This document shows positions 42,366 to 51,934 of a DNA stretch of 64,000 nt, in pieces. Position numbers and translations under genes: made by a program. Positions within the stretch are counted from its first letter, which is position 1. The number at the start of each line of letters is the position of its first letter. The DNA comes from Corythucha ciliata (taxonomy: Eukaryota > Arthropoda > Insecta > Hemiptera > Tingidae), in NCBI GenBank assembly GCA_038030265.1, contig CM075938.1:46431189-46495188 (forward strand), in the 5' to 3' direction. Under the pieces are notes generated by a model. The model was not told the origin of the DNA. It saw only the letters and a list, made by a program, of their open reading frames with translations, and did not search any database.

Positions 42366-42582
42366 AATGGACCTGGGTGGGGTTTGGCTTAGCTTATCCC
42401 TCGGAGTACGACTCCCATAGGCGTCTCCGTGGCGCAAATGGCAGCGTGCTGGACTGGTAATCCAGAGGTTGCGGGTTCAAATCCCGCCGGGGAGCCATTT
42501 TTTCTCGAAACTCAAATCGTGTTGGGCTACGCCCTTCCATCGTCGTCCGGATAATATCAGTCTAATTAATTTATTAATTAAA
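42366..42582. repeat. Inverted second copy of the tRNA unit
   Basis: GGCTTAGCTTATCCCTCGGA onward matches in reverse the stretch 42210 back to about 42005. It includes the tRNA gene, the CTCGAAACTC flank, GCCCTTCCATCGTCGTCCGG and one arm to ATTAATTAA. The unit therefore occurs twice, head to head, about 160 bp apart. Confidence 0.7.
42423..42494 (+). tRNA. tRNA-Thr(GGT)-like gene
   Basis: Folds as a cloverleaf by eye. D stem GCGC/GCGT, anticodon stem CTGGA/TCCAG around CTGGTAA (anticodon GGT, reading ACC), variable AGGTT, T stem GCGGG/CCCGC with TTCAAAT. A box TGGCGCAAATGG and B box GGTTCAAATCC are present. The acceptor stem GTCTCCG/CGGGGAG pairs except a G-G at the first position. CCA follows directly, then TTTTTT at about 42498-42503, a Pol III terminator. 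The genomically encoded CCA and the first-pair mismatch are unusual for a nuclear tRNA. Confidence 0.6.
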
Positions 42583-42589
42583 TGTACAC

Positions 42590-45060
42590 CATTTTTTTTA
42601 TGCTTCAAAGGCGACAGATGGTATACAGTTCGAGGTTGATACCAATGATATTATTGCGTGAAATGTAACGTCTTTACACGAAGAAAACATCAGCCGAGGC
42701 CAAAATCGAATGTAATTACCCCCCCCCCCTCTAGTCCCACCGTTTTTCATACTTTTTTCGTGCAGCAGTTTTTTCCCAAAATTCCACGGAGCATATAATA
42801 TAATATAAAAAGTGCATTTTTTAAATGAAATGCACTAAAAATGAATGGAGACGATTTTATTGGAAATTATGTGTACGTTATTTTTGCATTTTGTCGTCTG
42901 GGCGCTGACGCTGGTAGTTTCCTAGATATTGGTGAAAAACCGAAAATGGTCGCACATTTCGCCCTCTCCAGAGTCGCGCTCTAGTCGAAAACTCGGAGAC
43001 TTTTGGTGAGGTCCTGGCCTGGACACCGCCGAACACATTCCCGAAGAGAACAATTCTGTGTGAATTATTGCAGTTTAGACCCCATTTTTTTACAACCCTT
43101 GACTGGACCATTAGGATTTTACTTTTTCTCCTATATAAATTATAGTACCACGTGTTTTCATTTTACGCGGCAAGGTCGCAATTGTTACTTATGCGATTTT
43201 GATCAATAGATTCATTCATCAAGTCGCTGTATTTACCAATCCCAAGAAAGTGCACGTCTGTAGTGAACAGTCTCTCCGCGTTAACGCATTTTCTCACTTC
43301 TCCTGACCTCATTTCCACTGACCGGTGAACGCTGATTAATTATATTGTAAGATTATTTATCAAGCTGGCCGGCCGACGACTACAGCTGAGCGTTCTTCAC
43401 CGAACATAATTTGAAAATAGAGAAGCTCAGTCCACAACAATTTTATCCCCGAGGAGTTACATTTTAGCTATTTTACAAATATGTAAGTTTTTCGATAGAT
43501 TTATTTTGTCCAAGGCACTAATTTTTATGATCGGCAAATTGGCAATCATGGATTTGAGTGTTGAGTACCTTCTTGGAATATATATATATATATATACTCA
43601 GCGTAGCTTACAGCACAACCCGCTGCATGAAAGCTTTAAACGCTGAATCTAACCGTACGACCTCGCCTTGTTTGAATTCCCATTACTTAGGATTATCAAA
43701 TTCTAACCATTTCTCCCTTCGGGAGGGGGGGGGGGATTCACAATTATTTCAGCGGTTTTTCGGCCTTGGCTTTCTGCCCTCTGGGAATCCCATACTGTGT
43801 GGTCTGTGAACACAAAGGAACAAAGCTTTCCCTTAATTGAAAACGCCGATTTGTCAGTCGGTTGAACAAAACATTTATTGTCTCCTAATCTTGCCCATAT
43901 TTCCTTCGTTTATGAATTAATTTTTACATACCATCCTCTTTTAAAATTAAACCGGCTTATTTTTTCTGTGCTTTATGAGCGTTATTATAACGAAAGTATT
44001 GTAAGATATTAGAGAGATTTTGCAACCAGTCCCGTAAACGCTAAAGTTAATTTTTGTGTACGCGTGCTAGGGTAGTAAACATTTCGTTGGTTGAAATGTG
44101 AATAGCGTTAACGTTAGCGTTAGCGGAGCTGTTTGCAAAATCTCTCTGTTGAGAGCCCCACGTAGTGCTCACGTTACATTTCTTTTTTTAATTCATTTTA
44201 AAATCCACTAAATTGGATGCTGCCTTTAATTCCTTATTCTTAGGCGTACCCATCGTAAGTAACGAAGAGGAGAATCCCATTATTCTTCCAATTATTGGCA
44301 TCAGCTTCAGACGATTAGTTACGCAATTTATTGTCGTAATCATTATTGGTAATTTCACGTCTCAGAAAATACTATTTCAAGGTTGGGGGGAGGGGGTTGT
44401 AACAGTAAAATGAAGCACGCAACATTTAAGCAGCGCATGCATTGAGATGAGAAATGGTCATAATAGGGGGTTTCGAGGTGAGAGACCATGACACTTCAAC
44501 CTAATTGGACATGGTGTGACAGAATGGTGGAAACTTGGGGCATTTCATTTCAAAGGGATCAGTTATAGAGGTACTTAACCTACGAGGTCTAGTGCACGCA
44601 TGTTCCGGTTGAGGTCAGATCAAAACATGGAAACACGTTTTGGCAGCTCACCATCAATATGCCTTGTTTTGAAGTTCAACTTGAGTGACCGAAACATGTT
44701 TGCCTACGAGTAACAACGAAATTGCTACTTTTGTGAGTGAAAATTTCTCTCGAAAGTGGCATTTGTCATCTCTTGATAATTAGATAGATTACTTAGATAG
44801 GAATAGTCGGTAGATTTATATCGTATCTAGTTAGATGGCTAATGTTACAAAATTAGAATACATGAGTGACGCCAAATAGTCTTGGAATTGACTTTAATGA
44901 CTAAGAAAGGCAGCCAATGTTGTTTAACTTAACTCAATGGAATCAACAACGTAGCCTGTACATACTGGAATGAGTTAGGAATAGGCGTGAATGCCTAAGA
45001 AACTTTGATTAAAGTACAACACTTCCTGAATTTTTTAGGGAATAACGTTATTTTATAGGA
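42590..45060. other. No gene recognised
   Basis: AT-rich sequence with C/G runs (42719-42729, 43725-43733) and an AT microsatellite at 43578-43596. Open frames 43003-43209, 43558-43809 and 44213-44413 lack motifs. Near 43990-44150 the words GAGAGATTTTGCAA and TTGCAAAATCTCTC form short inverted repeats (about 44011 and 44132), possibly the ends of a 135-bp MITE. Confidence 0.4.
44008..44148. mobile_element. Possible MITE with GAGAGATTTTGCAA ends
   Basis: GAGAGATTTTGCAACCAGTC at 44011 and its inverse TTTGCAAAATCTCTC at 44130-44146. Inner AACGCTAAAG and GTTAGCGTTAG words also pair. No clear duplication flanks it. No coding content. Confidence 0.4.
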
Positions 45061-45179
45061 TACGTCGTAATTTCTTGGTAAGTGTAACATGCGCCAACTC
45101 AGAAGGAAGAAGAAGGCAATCAAAGCAAACAATAAAATAAAAAAAAAGGTGCAGCTTCGTCAATTGCGGTGTGCAATTG

Positions 45180-45470
45180 TCTTTTACAGTCAGTTTGAAC
45201 TTCAAAAACGAATTTGGCAGATTCGTCTCATCGAAACCCCAATTCAGGGGTCTACTTTGCTCTTGCTAAAATTAAATTTTGTGGGCTTGGCTCTTTCAAT
45301 TCTAATTTCACGGATTTGGCTCGTTCAAAACCAATTTTCGGAAATTTACACTTTATCGAAGATTTCACGACTTTAGCTCTACCTGAAAAATCGATTTCAC
45401 AGCTTTTTGCTTAGTTGGGAAACCCGTATTTCGTAATTTTGGCTTTTTTAAAGATATTTTGTCTCCAAGT
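45180..45470 (-). repeat. Family B repeats (antisense)
   Basis: Reverse-oriented words such as AAACGAATTTGGCAGATTCG, AAATTTTGTGGGCTTGGCTC and AACCAATTTTCGG, spaced about 35-40 bases, continue from about 45205 to 45450. The open frames in this stretch are repeat shadows. Confidence 0.5.
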
Positions 45471-45699
45471 TGTTCAGCTCCTGCGAAGTGATTATTATTT
45501 AGCCCACTGAACCCCATGTAGGAGAGATTACAATTTTCAGGCAAAGAAAATAGTAACAAAACAGCTAATAGTCAGGTCTATTATAACGTCGAAAATACCA
45601 TTTTCGGAGCTATACAAGTGATATGGAAGTTTCGGGCTAAATAATCACGAAACTGCTTGATTATACGGGGATAAAAATACTCGTCCAACATGTTGATAT

Positions 45700-45915
45700 G
45701 TTGTAATTTGTCGACTAAACTGTGTGAAAAGCGGTAATTCAGAAAAAGCGCACATTCACAGCTAAAATCGAGAAAGCTCCAACGCTGATAACATTGAGAA
45801 AGCCGCTAATTCGTGAATAAAATTGGCAAAAATAGCTAATTCGCAACTAAAATGGTGAAAAACGCTAATTCTTGGCTAAACGCGGAAAAATCGCTAGTTC
45901 ACGGCAGTGGCGTAG
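45700..45915 (+). repeat. Family A repeats (sense)
   Basis: Six clear copies of CTAATTCG...CTAAAAT.G.GAAAAA between 45725 and 45900. Confidence 0.55.
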
Positions 45916-46369
45916 TAAAATTGTCAGTTATTGGACGGAAAAGCGAGAAATAGAAAGCAACTACGACAGTCTTCCGACGGTTAACGACCAATTTATCTGT
46001 GCCAATTGAGTTTCTAGGTCTGGGGTTGAATTGACGATTTCCCGCACCAAGTTTTGAGTGATGAACTACCGAGTAATCTTTTCGCGGACTTACCCCCGAA
46101 TATATAAGTCTGCACTATGTCATTGGATTGCATCTGACATTTGGAACCAAACTTGGAATATTCGTCCCCTAGGACGGAAACTGCAGTAATTCAGTCCCCC
46201 AAACAGCACTCTTCTGTCGTAGAGACGAATGGCTTCTTGTCAGGAACATGCAGTCCTCTGTAAACCGTCAAGCTAGTCTTGAACAAACGCGTAGACAAGC
46301 TCATGATCTTGGCTTTTTATGGGCTTTTGAATTTTAAGAAAAATCTTCTTTTTTTTTCTGTCCGTGAAA
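45916..46369. other. No gene recognised
   Basis: Unique-looking sequence with no repeat family or coding signal. Confidence 0.4.
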
Positions 46370-46894
46370 TTTGTGTCTTCAGCAAACCCAAACCCCACGA
46401 TATTAGGTTTACGCAAACCCCAAAACTCACGAAATTTGGGGGTTAGTTCTTCGGCGAGAAAACTCCACGAAATTAGCGTTCAAGTGAGCGAGCAAAATCC
46501 CACGAGATTTGCGTTTTAATGACCCAGAATCGCGAAAATGCTTTGATAAGCTTGCTAAACCCGAGTAATTGTGGTTTTGAATGAGGCCTGCCCTCAAAAT
46601 TTGGGGTTCACGAAATATTTGTGGAATTTTAGGGTTTTAGCGAGTGAAATTCACAATATTTTATTTCTTAATGAGCCGACATGCAAAAATGTTTTTTTTT
46701 TTGGTGAAAAAAAGAAAACCGCCAAAAAATTGGTTGTTCAGTAACAAACAGTTGCAAAGTTGGTTTTTCAGCAATAAAACAACCACGAATGGTTTTTTGA
46801 GGGTGAGTCAGACCTGCAAAAATGGAGTTTTATTGCGCAAAATCCGTGAAATTGGTCTCTTTTCAGTACGCTAACCCTTGAAATTGGTTTATCA
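46370..46894 (+). repeat. Family B repeat array
   Basis: Copies such as CCAAAACTCACGAAATTTGG (46420), AAATCCGTGAAATTGGTCTC (46850) with a spacing near 30-40. The array is interrupted by the second hAT copy and a copy or two reappear at 48040-48090. Confidence 0.55.
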
Positions 46895-48020
46895 CAGCGG
46901 TTCTCAATCTTTACACGTTCAACCTCCCCCCCCCCCACGCACATGAAAATTTGTTGCCCCCCCCCCTTAATTGCTTTGTATTGTTGTTTTTTGTTGTTTT
47001 TTTCAAACTGACATTTTAGTCAAACCACGAAGGGACGCGCCCGTTTTTGGCCACTCGCACATTTTTCAGAACGTATAAGGGCAGTGGTCACGTAATTGAA
47101 AACTCGTAAGTGCAACGAAGAGCCTCCACGCCCGCGGACCACAGTTGACCACCTGGGAGTCGAGAAAATTGACCGAAATGGCAAGGCTCACTTATGACCA
47201 ATTTTAAGGGCAATGACAGGCCCCATTGGTCCATTTTAATCGGGACCTGCAACTACCAGGACCGTGGAGAGAATATTCGAGCCCAGGGATGAAACTCAAC
47301 GAGACCCTTCCACCTGGATGAGTAACAGACCCAGTGCCACCCTCGCTTCTTTTTCGAAATGCCTACATAAAACGACAGTATAAAGCTCCAATCGCAGCCA
47401 AACTTCAAAACCACCAAGAAGGCCCCAACACAGTACAATGACCCCATCAAGGCCAACCAAAGCAATGGTTCAAACTCAGCGGCAGTACAGTGGTAGAACC
47501 TCCAACGACAGCAACGTCTCAAGCACAATGAAGGCCCAGCCACAGCCAAGGTACAACCACAGCAATGGTACAACCACAGCAAAGCTCCGTACACAGCAAA
47601 GTTCCAACCACAAGCAAGCTCAAACCACAGCAAAGGTCCAACCACAAGCAAGCTCAAACCACAGCAAAGGTCTAACTACTGCAAAAGTCCAACCACAGCA
47701 AAGGTCCAACTACTACAAAGGCCCAGCCACAGCTAAGCTCAAACCACGGCGAAGGTCCAACCACTGCAAAAGTCCAACTACATCAAAGATCCAACCTTAG
47801 CAAAGCTCCAACCACTGCATTTCTCAATTATTGAGAAATAATAACGGGCAGGGTGCAGGGGGGTTGAAGGACTCAGGGGCAGCGTAAAGAAACAAAAATG
47901 TGACGTTCCTGAAGTTTACTATATTTGTACGGTCGGTCTCTACCTTAAGGTCATGGGGTCAAGTTCACGTCCCCCCCCCCCCCCTGGAAATCGCTTGCGC
48001 CCCCACCCCAGTCGTTACAC
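46895..48020 (+). mobile_element. Second hAT copy, right end eroded
   Basis: Starts CAGCGGTTCTCAATCTT, near-identical in layout to the element at 8625: ATGAAAATTTGTTG, CAAACCACGAAGGGACGC and TTGACC..GGAGTCG blocks in the same order. It then has the 17-bp minisatellite and the GGACTCAGGGGCA...AATGTGACGTTCCTGAAG right segment. The terminal inverted repeat is missing at the right, replaced by a GTCGTTACACT tandem, so no target duplication can be read. It lacks the R1-like insertion, which confirms that insertion in copy 1. Confidence 0.75.
47530..47815 (+). repeat. 17-bp minisatellite in the second hAT copy
   Basis: About 15 copies of CAAAGGTCCAACCACAG and variants. Same stop-free unit as 9018-9778. 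The open frames 47438-47800 (plus) and 47253-47657 (minus) are artefacts of it. Confidence 0.85.
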
Positions 48021-48089
48021 TGTCGTTACACTAGCGGGATAGCGAAATCCGACAATTTGGTAAATTAGTGAGCCAGACTCGCAAAATGT

Positions 48090-48135
48090 GTGTGTGTTTT
48101 TTTTTTTTTTTGTTTTGTTTGTTTTTTGTTTTTTT
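48090..48135. repeat. TG/T-rich low-complexity tract
   Basis: (TG)5 followed by long T runs broken by G. Simple sequence. Confidence 0.8.
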
Positions 48136-48418
48136 TCTTATCTTTATAAAAAAGCTGTGAATTAGGGAACTCTACGAAACGTTATTCTGACGGGTAACTG
48201 AGGGAAGGTAACTTCCCACCCCTGCCCCCTCAGGCTACGTCCATGGTTCACGGCTAAAAGTGAAAAAATGCGTGGCCAAGAAGTGCCCCCCGTCCCCTGC
48301 CACAGAGGGGGCCCGACGTTAATAAAGCTAGTGCGGGGCCCTACACGACATAGGGACGAGGAATTTGAAATGTGCCGTTCGAAACTGACCAAATAGTGGG
48401 TGAAGGGTGTGGATTTAG

Positions 48419-48595
48419 AGCACTTAAAATGTGTTTTTGAATTGAACCGTTTTAATTGCGTCACCGTTAGATTCAGTTCATCCAATATTTCCTTCTTTCT
48501 TGTGCACATCGGAGATACGAGTGATCCAATTTTAACGGTGGAGGAAGGAATCTTTCAATCGAAAGTATTCCTCCTTCTTACACCCTGTGACAAAA
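48419..48595 (+). CDS. Candidate host exon (extracellular-like)
   Basis: Open from a possible ATTTAG acceptor at 48418 (or ATG at 48400) to an AAAA|GTAAAA donor at 48596. The peptide has two or three Cys and beta-rich character (CVTVRFSSSNISFFLVHIGD, then PILTVEEGIFQSKVFLLLTP). It ends in phase 1, compatible with an acceptor at 48737. The motif V.I....P.....G..V resembles part of the DEG/ENaC palm region, but that is a weak visual match only. Confidence 0.35.
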
Positions 48596-48733
48596 GTAAA
48601 ACGTACTACTAGTACTATGTATAGTAAATAGGCACAAACACGTTCCATTGAGAGAAGAGGCTTTGGAAAAAGGCTTAACGTTGACCCCCTCCCTCCTCTC
48701 TATTACATGAAATTCCTGATCATTCTCTTCCAG

Positions 48734-48815
48734 ATAGGCTACTATACAAGGTTTGAGAGTTTTAAAAAATCCCAAGAGACACGCGTCTATCTCCGTGCCA
48801 ATGATGCGGTGACTG
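48734..48815 (+). CDS. Candidate host exon
   Basis: ATTCTCTTCCAG acceptor at 48733 (or GATAG at 48737, which fits the phase of the preceding exon) and a CTG|GTGAGC donor at 48816. The reading is YYTRFESFKKSQETRVYLRA then NDAVTG, coding-like and open throughout. Ends in phase 1 and joins the exon at 48921 in frame. Confidence 0.4.
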
Positions 48816-48920
48816 GTGAGCTTTAGTCACTCATAAAATTATTGGTTGCAAGCAGATATCCGGAAAGAGACGATGATGAAAAAATAACATTTTTCGTTAA
48901 TTTTGAGCTCTTCTTTACAG

Positions 48921-48964
48921 GAAAGATCCGAATAACTCTCTTGTCTGAAGTTGCCACGTTATAA
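48921..48964 (+). CDS. Candidate short exon or exon start
   Basis: A CTTCTTTACAG acceptor at 48920 joins the previous donor in phase and reads KIRITLLSEVATL, then TAA. It may be terminal, or a donor near 48958 (GTTATA) may skip the stop. Weakly supported. Confidence 0.3.
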
Positions 48965-49079
48965 TTCAATTTGTCATCTGACCGTGACCGTGAGGGCAGG
49001 ATTATAGACACTACATTTTTTCAGGATTTTATGCGCTCACTCATGAATGGTAAGCAGATGGGAGGGGGAGGGGGTGCTC

Positions 49080-49850
49080 CACGCTTAAAGTTTCCTCTTT
49101 ACGTCAAACTAGATGAATGATTTTCCCTTGGGGGTTAGGTAAGGAAAAAATGGGTAAAAAATCTGAGTCACCCAGTTCACCCCTGTAACTCGTATGAATG
49201 TGTTTGACGCAAAATGACTTGTTTCTCATTTCAAACATTTTTAAAAATAGAACTTTTTTCTAAATAAAAAAAAAAAAGAAGAATCCCCTTTCGACATTAC
49301 AATCAATCCCGATACACTCCCTCTCACTGAGACTGAAAATATAGGGGAAAACCCTTTCTTCTGCACCGACGGTCAAGCCCTCTACAATTCTGACGTCTTT
49401 CATTACCGCCGGAATCCCCCTTTTTCATCATCTTCTTCTCCTTAGCAAATTCTAATTTTTCTTCTTCATGCGCTATGGAGCTCCATTTTCGTCTTGCGTG
49501 TATACTCACTCATCACTTTCGAGTCTGTAGAAACATGTAAAATAAATAAATACAAAGTCGGAGTATAACAAATGTTTCAATCGTAAAGCAAAACAAGTAT
49601 ACCCCGCCATTCTTTGGTGATTCATAGTGAGACTTTTCAATAAGATTTTCACCTGCTTTTCACACTTGAAAGAAATAGATGCATATTTCACTTCCTATAT
49701 GATTTTGTGATAGTATACTTTTAAATTCGAAATATCTCGGAAGAATAATTTTATTATGAATGCATTTTAATGGTTGGCCACCACCACCGCAGCTCTTTCG
49801 ATAGAAACAAATAAAAAAAAAAGCATTATATGCTGCCCCTCCCTATTCAG
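49080..49850. other. No gene recognised
   Basis: AT-rich with an A run near 49266. The minus frames 49324-49509 and 49506-49691 lack motifs. Probably intronic if the flanking exons are one gene. Confidence 0.4.
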
Positions 49851-50078
49851 TCAAACAATACGTTTCTTTCCGGTAACAACAATTTCGTAAGAAAACATCC
49901 AGCTCGAATCATGGACTTAGTGACGGTTCTTGCCCCGCCTTGTAACTTAACTTACAAGATCGAACAAATTAGAGACAACTCTTTCGAATTAGATTTTGCT
50001 TGGCAGTTCGTGCCAAACTTGACAGAAAATAGGAATCCTCCTCATTCCCCTAATACATATTCATTGTACTTAATTAGC
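49851..50078 (+). CDS. Candidate host exon, 76 codons
   Basis: The acceptor is strong (CCCTCCCTATTCAG) and the donor is AGC|GTATAA at 50079. The phase-0 frame is exactly 76 codons, with no read-through beyond one codon. Visible segments: FLSGNNNFVRKHPARIMDLV, VLAPPCNLTYKIEQIRDNSF, HSPNTYSLYLIS at the end, with N-x-T sequons. PPCN.T.Y resembles the post-Cys-rich region of DEG/ENaC channels. That is a suggestion only. It is phase-compatible with the exon at 54891. Confidence 0.45.
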
Positions 50079-50440
50079 GTATAAAGAGAAGTCACTTTGA
50101 ATTTCCTTTTCCCCTATGTAACGTCGTTGGCATCGTTACAATGAAGCCTGCGAGAAAAGCCGCGGGTAATTGAGTAATTGGCGATAATAGGGTTAAAAGT
50201 GGACGTGAGTGTGGTGCCCTTGTCTACTGTTCATTTGGCTTCGATATACGATCAAGCCGATTTAAAAAAAAATGTAATGCAATCCGGAGAATTTCGGTGA
50301 AAGGTCATTTCATCTTAAGTTCTTTTTAAAACTCGAAGCTTGGCTTAATGGCTGTAAATCTTAATATTCCCCAAGTCCATAACTCTGAAATGTGAGACTG
50401 AGTAAAAAAAATCTTGTTTTTATTATTTTAATATTCCACT

Positions 50441-50441
<1 letters not shown>

Positions 50442-50472
<31 letters not shown>
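50442..50472. repeat. Poly(T) tract
   Basis: About 31 consecutive T. Could be the poly(A) tail of a minus-strand retroposed sequence, but no element is recognised beside it. Confidence 0.8.
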
Positions 50473-50477
<5 letters not shown>

Positions 50478-50650
50478 TAAAGTTGCCGGAGAAAATACGT
50501 GGGTTGGGGTGCGAATAAATGAATTAAGAAACAACATCCCCTCGCAAAAATTGTTTTACGATTATACACCGAGAAAATTAAAACTTGAGTTAAGCTTTTA
50601 AACTCATATTTTAATGTAGAAAACCAGCCATCAACAATTGTATTCCGCAG

Positions 50651-50798
50651 CTGCCCCCGAGGGCAACGCCTTTCATGCGGCTATGAAAAACTCGGAACAA
50701 ACCCTTTTAAAACCCAAGGAACCAAATTACTCGAAAGGATGGGGCAAGAGGTGGACTACGATGGCAAACTCTGCTTGAGTGGATACGCTCGTGTCTAA
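50651..50798 (+). CDS. Candidate Cys-containing exon
   Basis: A CAG acceptor at 50650 opens a frame starting in phase 2: CPRGQRLSCGYEKLGTNPF and later GQEVDYDGKLCLSGYARV, ending at TAA 50796-50798. Three Cys in 48 residues. The frame does not match the phase-0 donor at 50079, so it is not contiguous with that exon. Moderate coding look, no family. Confidence 0.25.
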
Positions 50799-51160
50799 CT
50801 GGACGTCGGCAATCGGTCCAAGTCGGATCGATTTTCTCAGAGTGGTTTGGTTTGTCCTGCATGTGGACTGCCGTCTTTAGGCGGGGGCCCGGCGGGCGTG
50901 TGCCCGGGGCCCCGTGTCAAAAGGATGGCCTCGGATTCCAGACTTTTTTTGTAATATGGAAGAAAGATACTCGTCTTCCATCGATAGCGACCAACGTTGG
51001 TCGAACCTTGAATAAGATTTTTTTTCTTTTATGAACCTAAATGTTTTAGAATTTTTGTTTTTTGATCCGGAGCCTGTAGCGCAACGACGAACGAATGATG
51101 GAGCTATAAGTAATGGAAGGGTGGGGGGTGTCCTTATCTAATCCGCGCTCAAAATAGTGA
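50799..51160. other. No gene recognised
   Basis: Includes a GC-rich patch (50880-50930, GGGGGCCCGGCGGG) unlike its surroundings. The frame 50852-51034 has no motif. Confidence 0.4.
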
Positions 51161-51164
51161 TAAT

Positions 51165-51930
51165 AAACCCTGATTCTCGGTTAAAATTGGAAAAAAGCGC
51201 TAATTCATCGCTGTATGTGAACACTGCTCAAATAGGGAAAAAATAATTGTTTTTTCGACATGAATTTGCGATTTTGTCACATTTAACTATGAGTTAGCGC
51301 TTTTTCCCCATTAAGTCATAGTTGTATTAGCGAATTAGGATTTTTCTCAATTTTAGCAGCATAAATTCGCTGTTTGCTGCTAAAATTGAGAAAATTGCTA
51401 ATACGCTGCTAAAATTAGGAAAAAGTGCTAACTCGTATGCCTAAATGTGATAAAATCGCTCATTTGTGGCCGAAATTAAGAAGTGCTAATTCACGGCTAT
51501 GAAATGAGAAAAAGTGCTTATATTTAAAGCTGGAATTGGTTGAAAGCCAATTCGTGATTTTTGGAGGCAGCTGCAAAGATCGAGAAGAAACGTTAATTCG
51601 AGGCTAAAATGAGAAACATGCTAATGATTCCTACATGTGTGAATAAATCACCAATTAGCTAATAGTATAGAGAAAAAGCGCTAATTCACTGCTTAAGTTG
51701 AGAAAATGGCTGATTCACGTCAATTGAGAAAATGTGCTAACTCATGGCTAAATTTGAAATAATTTAGAAAAAGCTCTAATGCGCGGCTAAATTTGAAAAA
51801 CGAAATTTGTGGGGTATCATAATTCACTGACGCACACGAAAATCAACCCGGCACCTTAAATTGAGAAAATCGGGGGAAAACGCTAACTCACATGCCTAAA
51901 ATGTGAAAAACATCGCACATTCATGGAATT
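51165..51930 (+). repeat. Family A repeat array (mixed orientation)
   Basis: Sense copies (CGCTAATTCATCGCTG, GGCTAAAATTGAG) with a short inverted patch at 51270-51370 (TTAGCGCTTTTTCCCC, GGATTTTTCTCAATTTTAGC). The spacing is near 30. The direction flips within the array. Confidence 0.55.
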
Positions 51931-51934
51931 CCAA

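Noticed and set aside
43578..43596. TATA-rich run as a promoter
   Set aside because: It is an AT dinucleotide microsatellite with no gene start nearby.
47253..47800. ORFs of 120 and 134 codons on opposite strands
   Set aside because: Same 17-bp minisatellite in the second hAT copy.
50852..51034. GC-rich patch as a CpG-island promoter
   Set aside because: Too short (about 50 bp) and no coding start or TATA-like element downstream.
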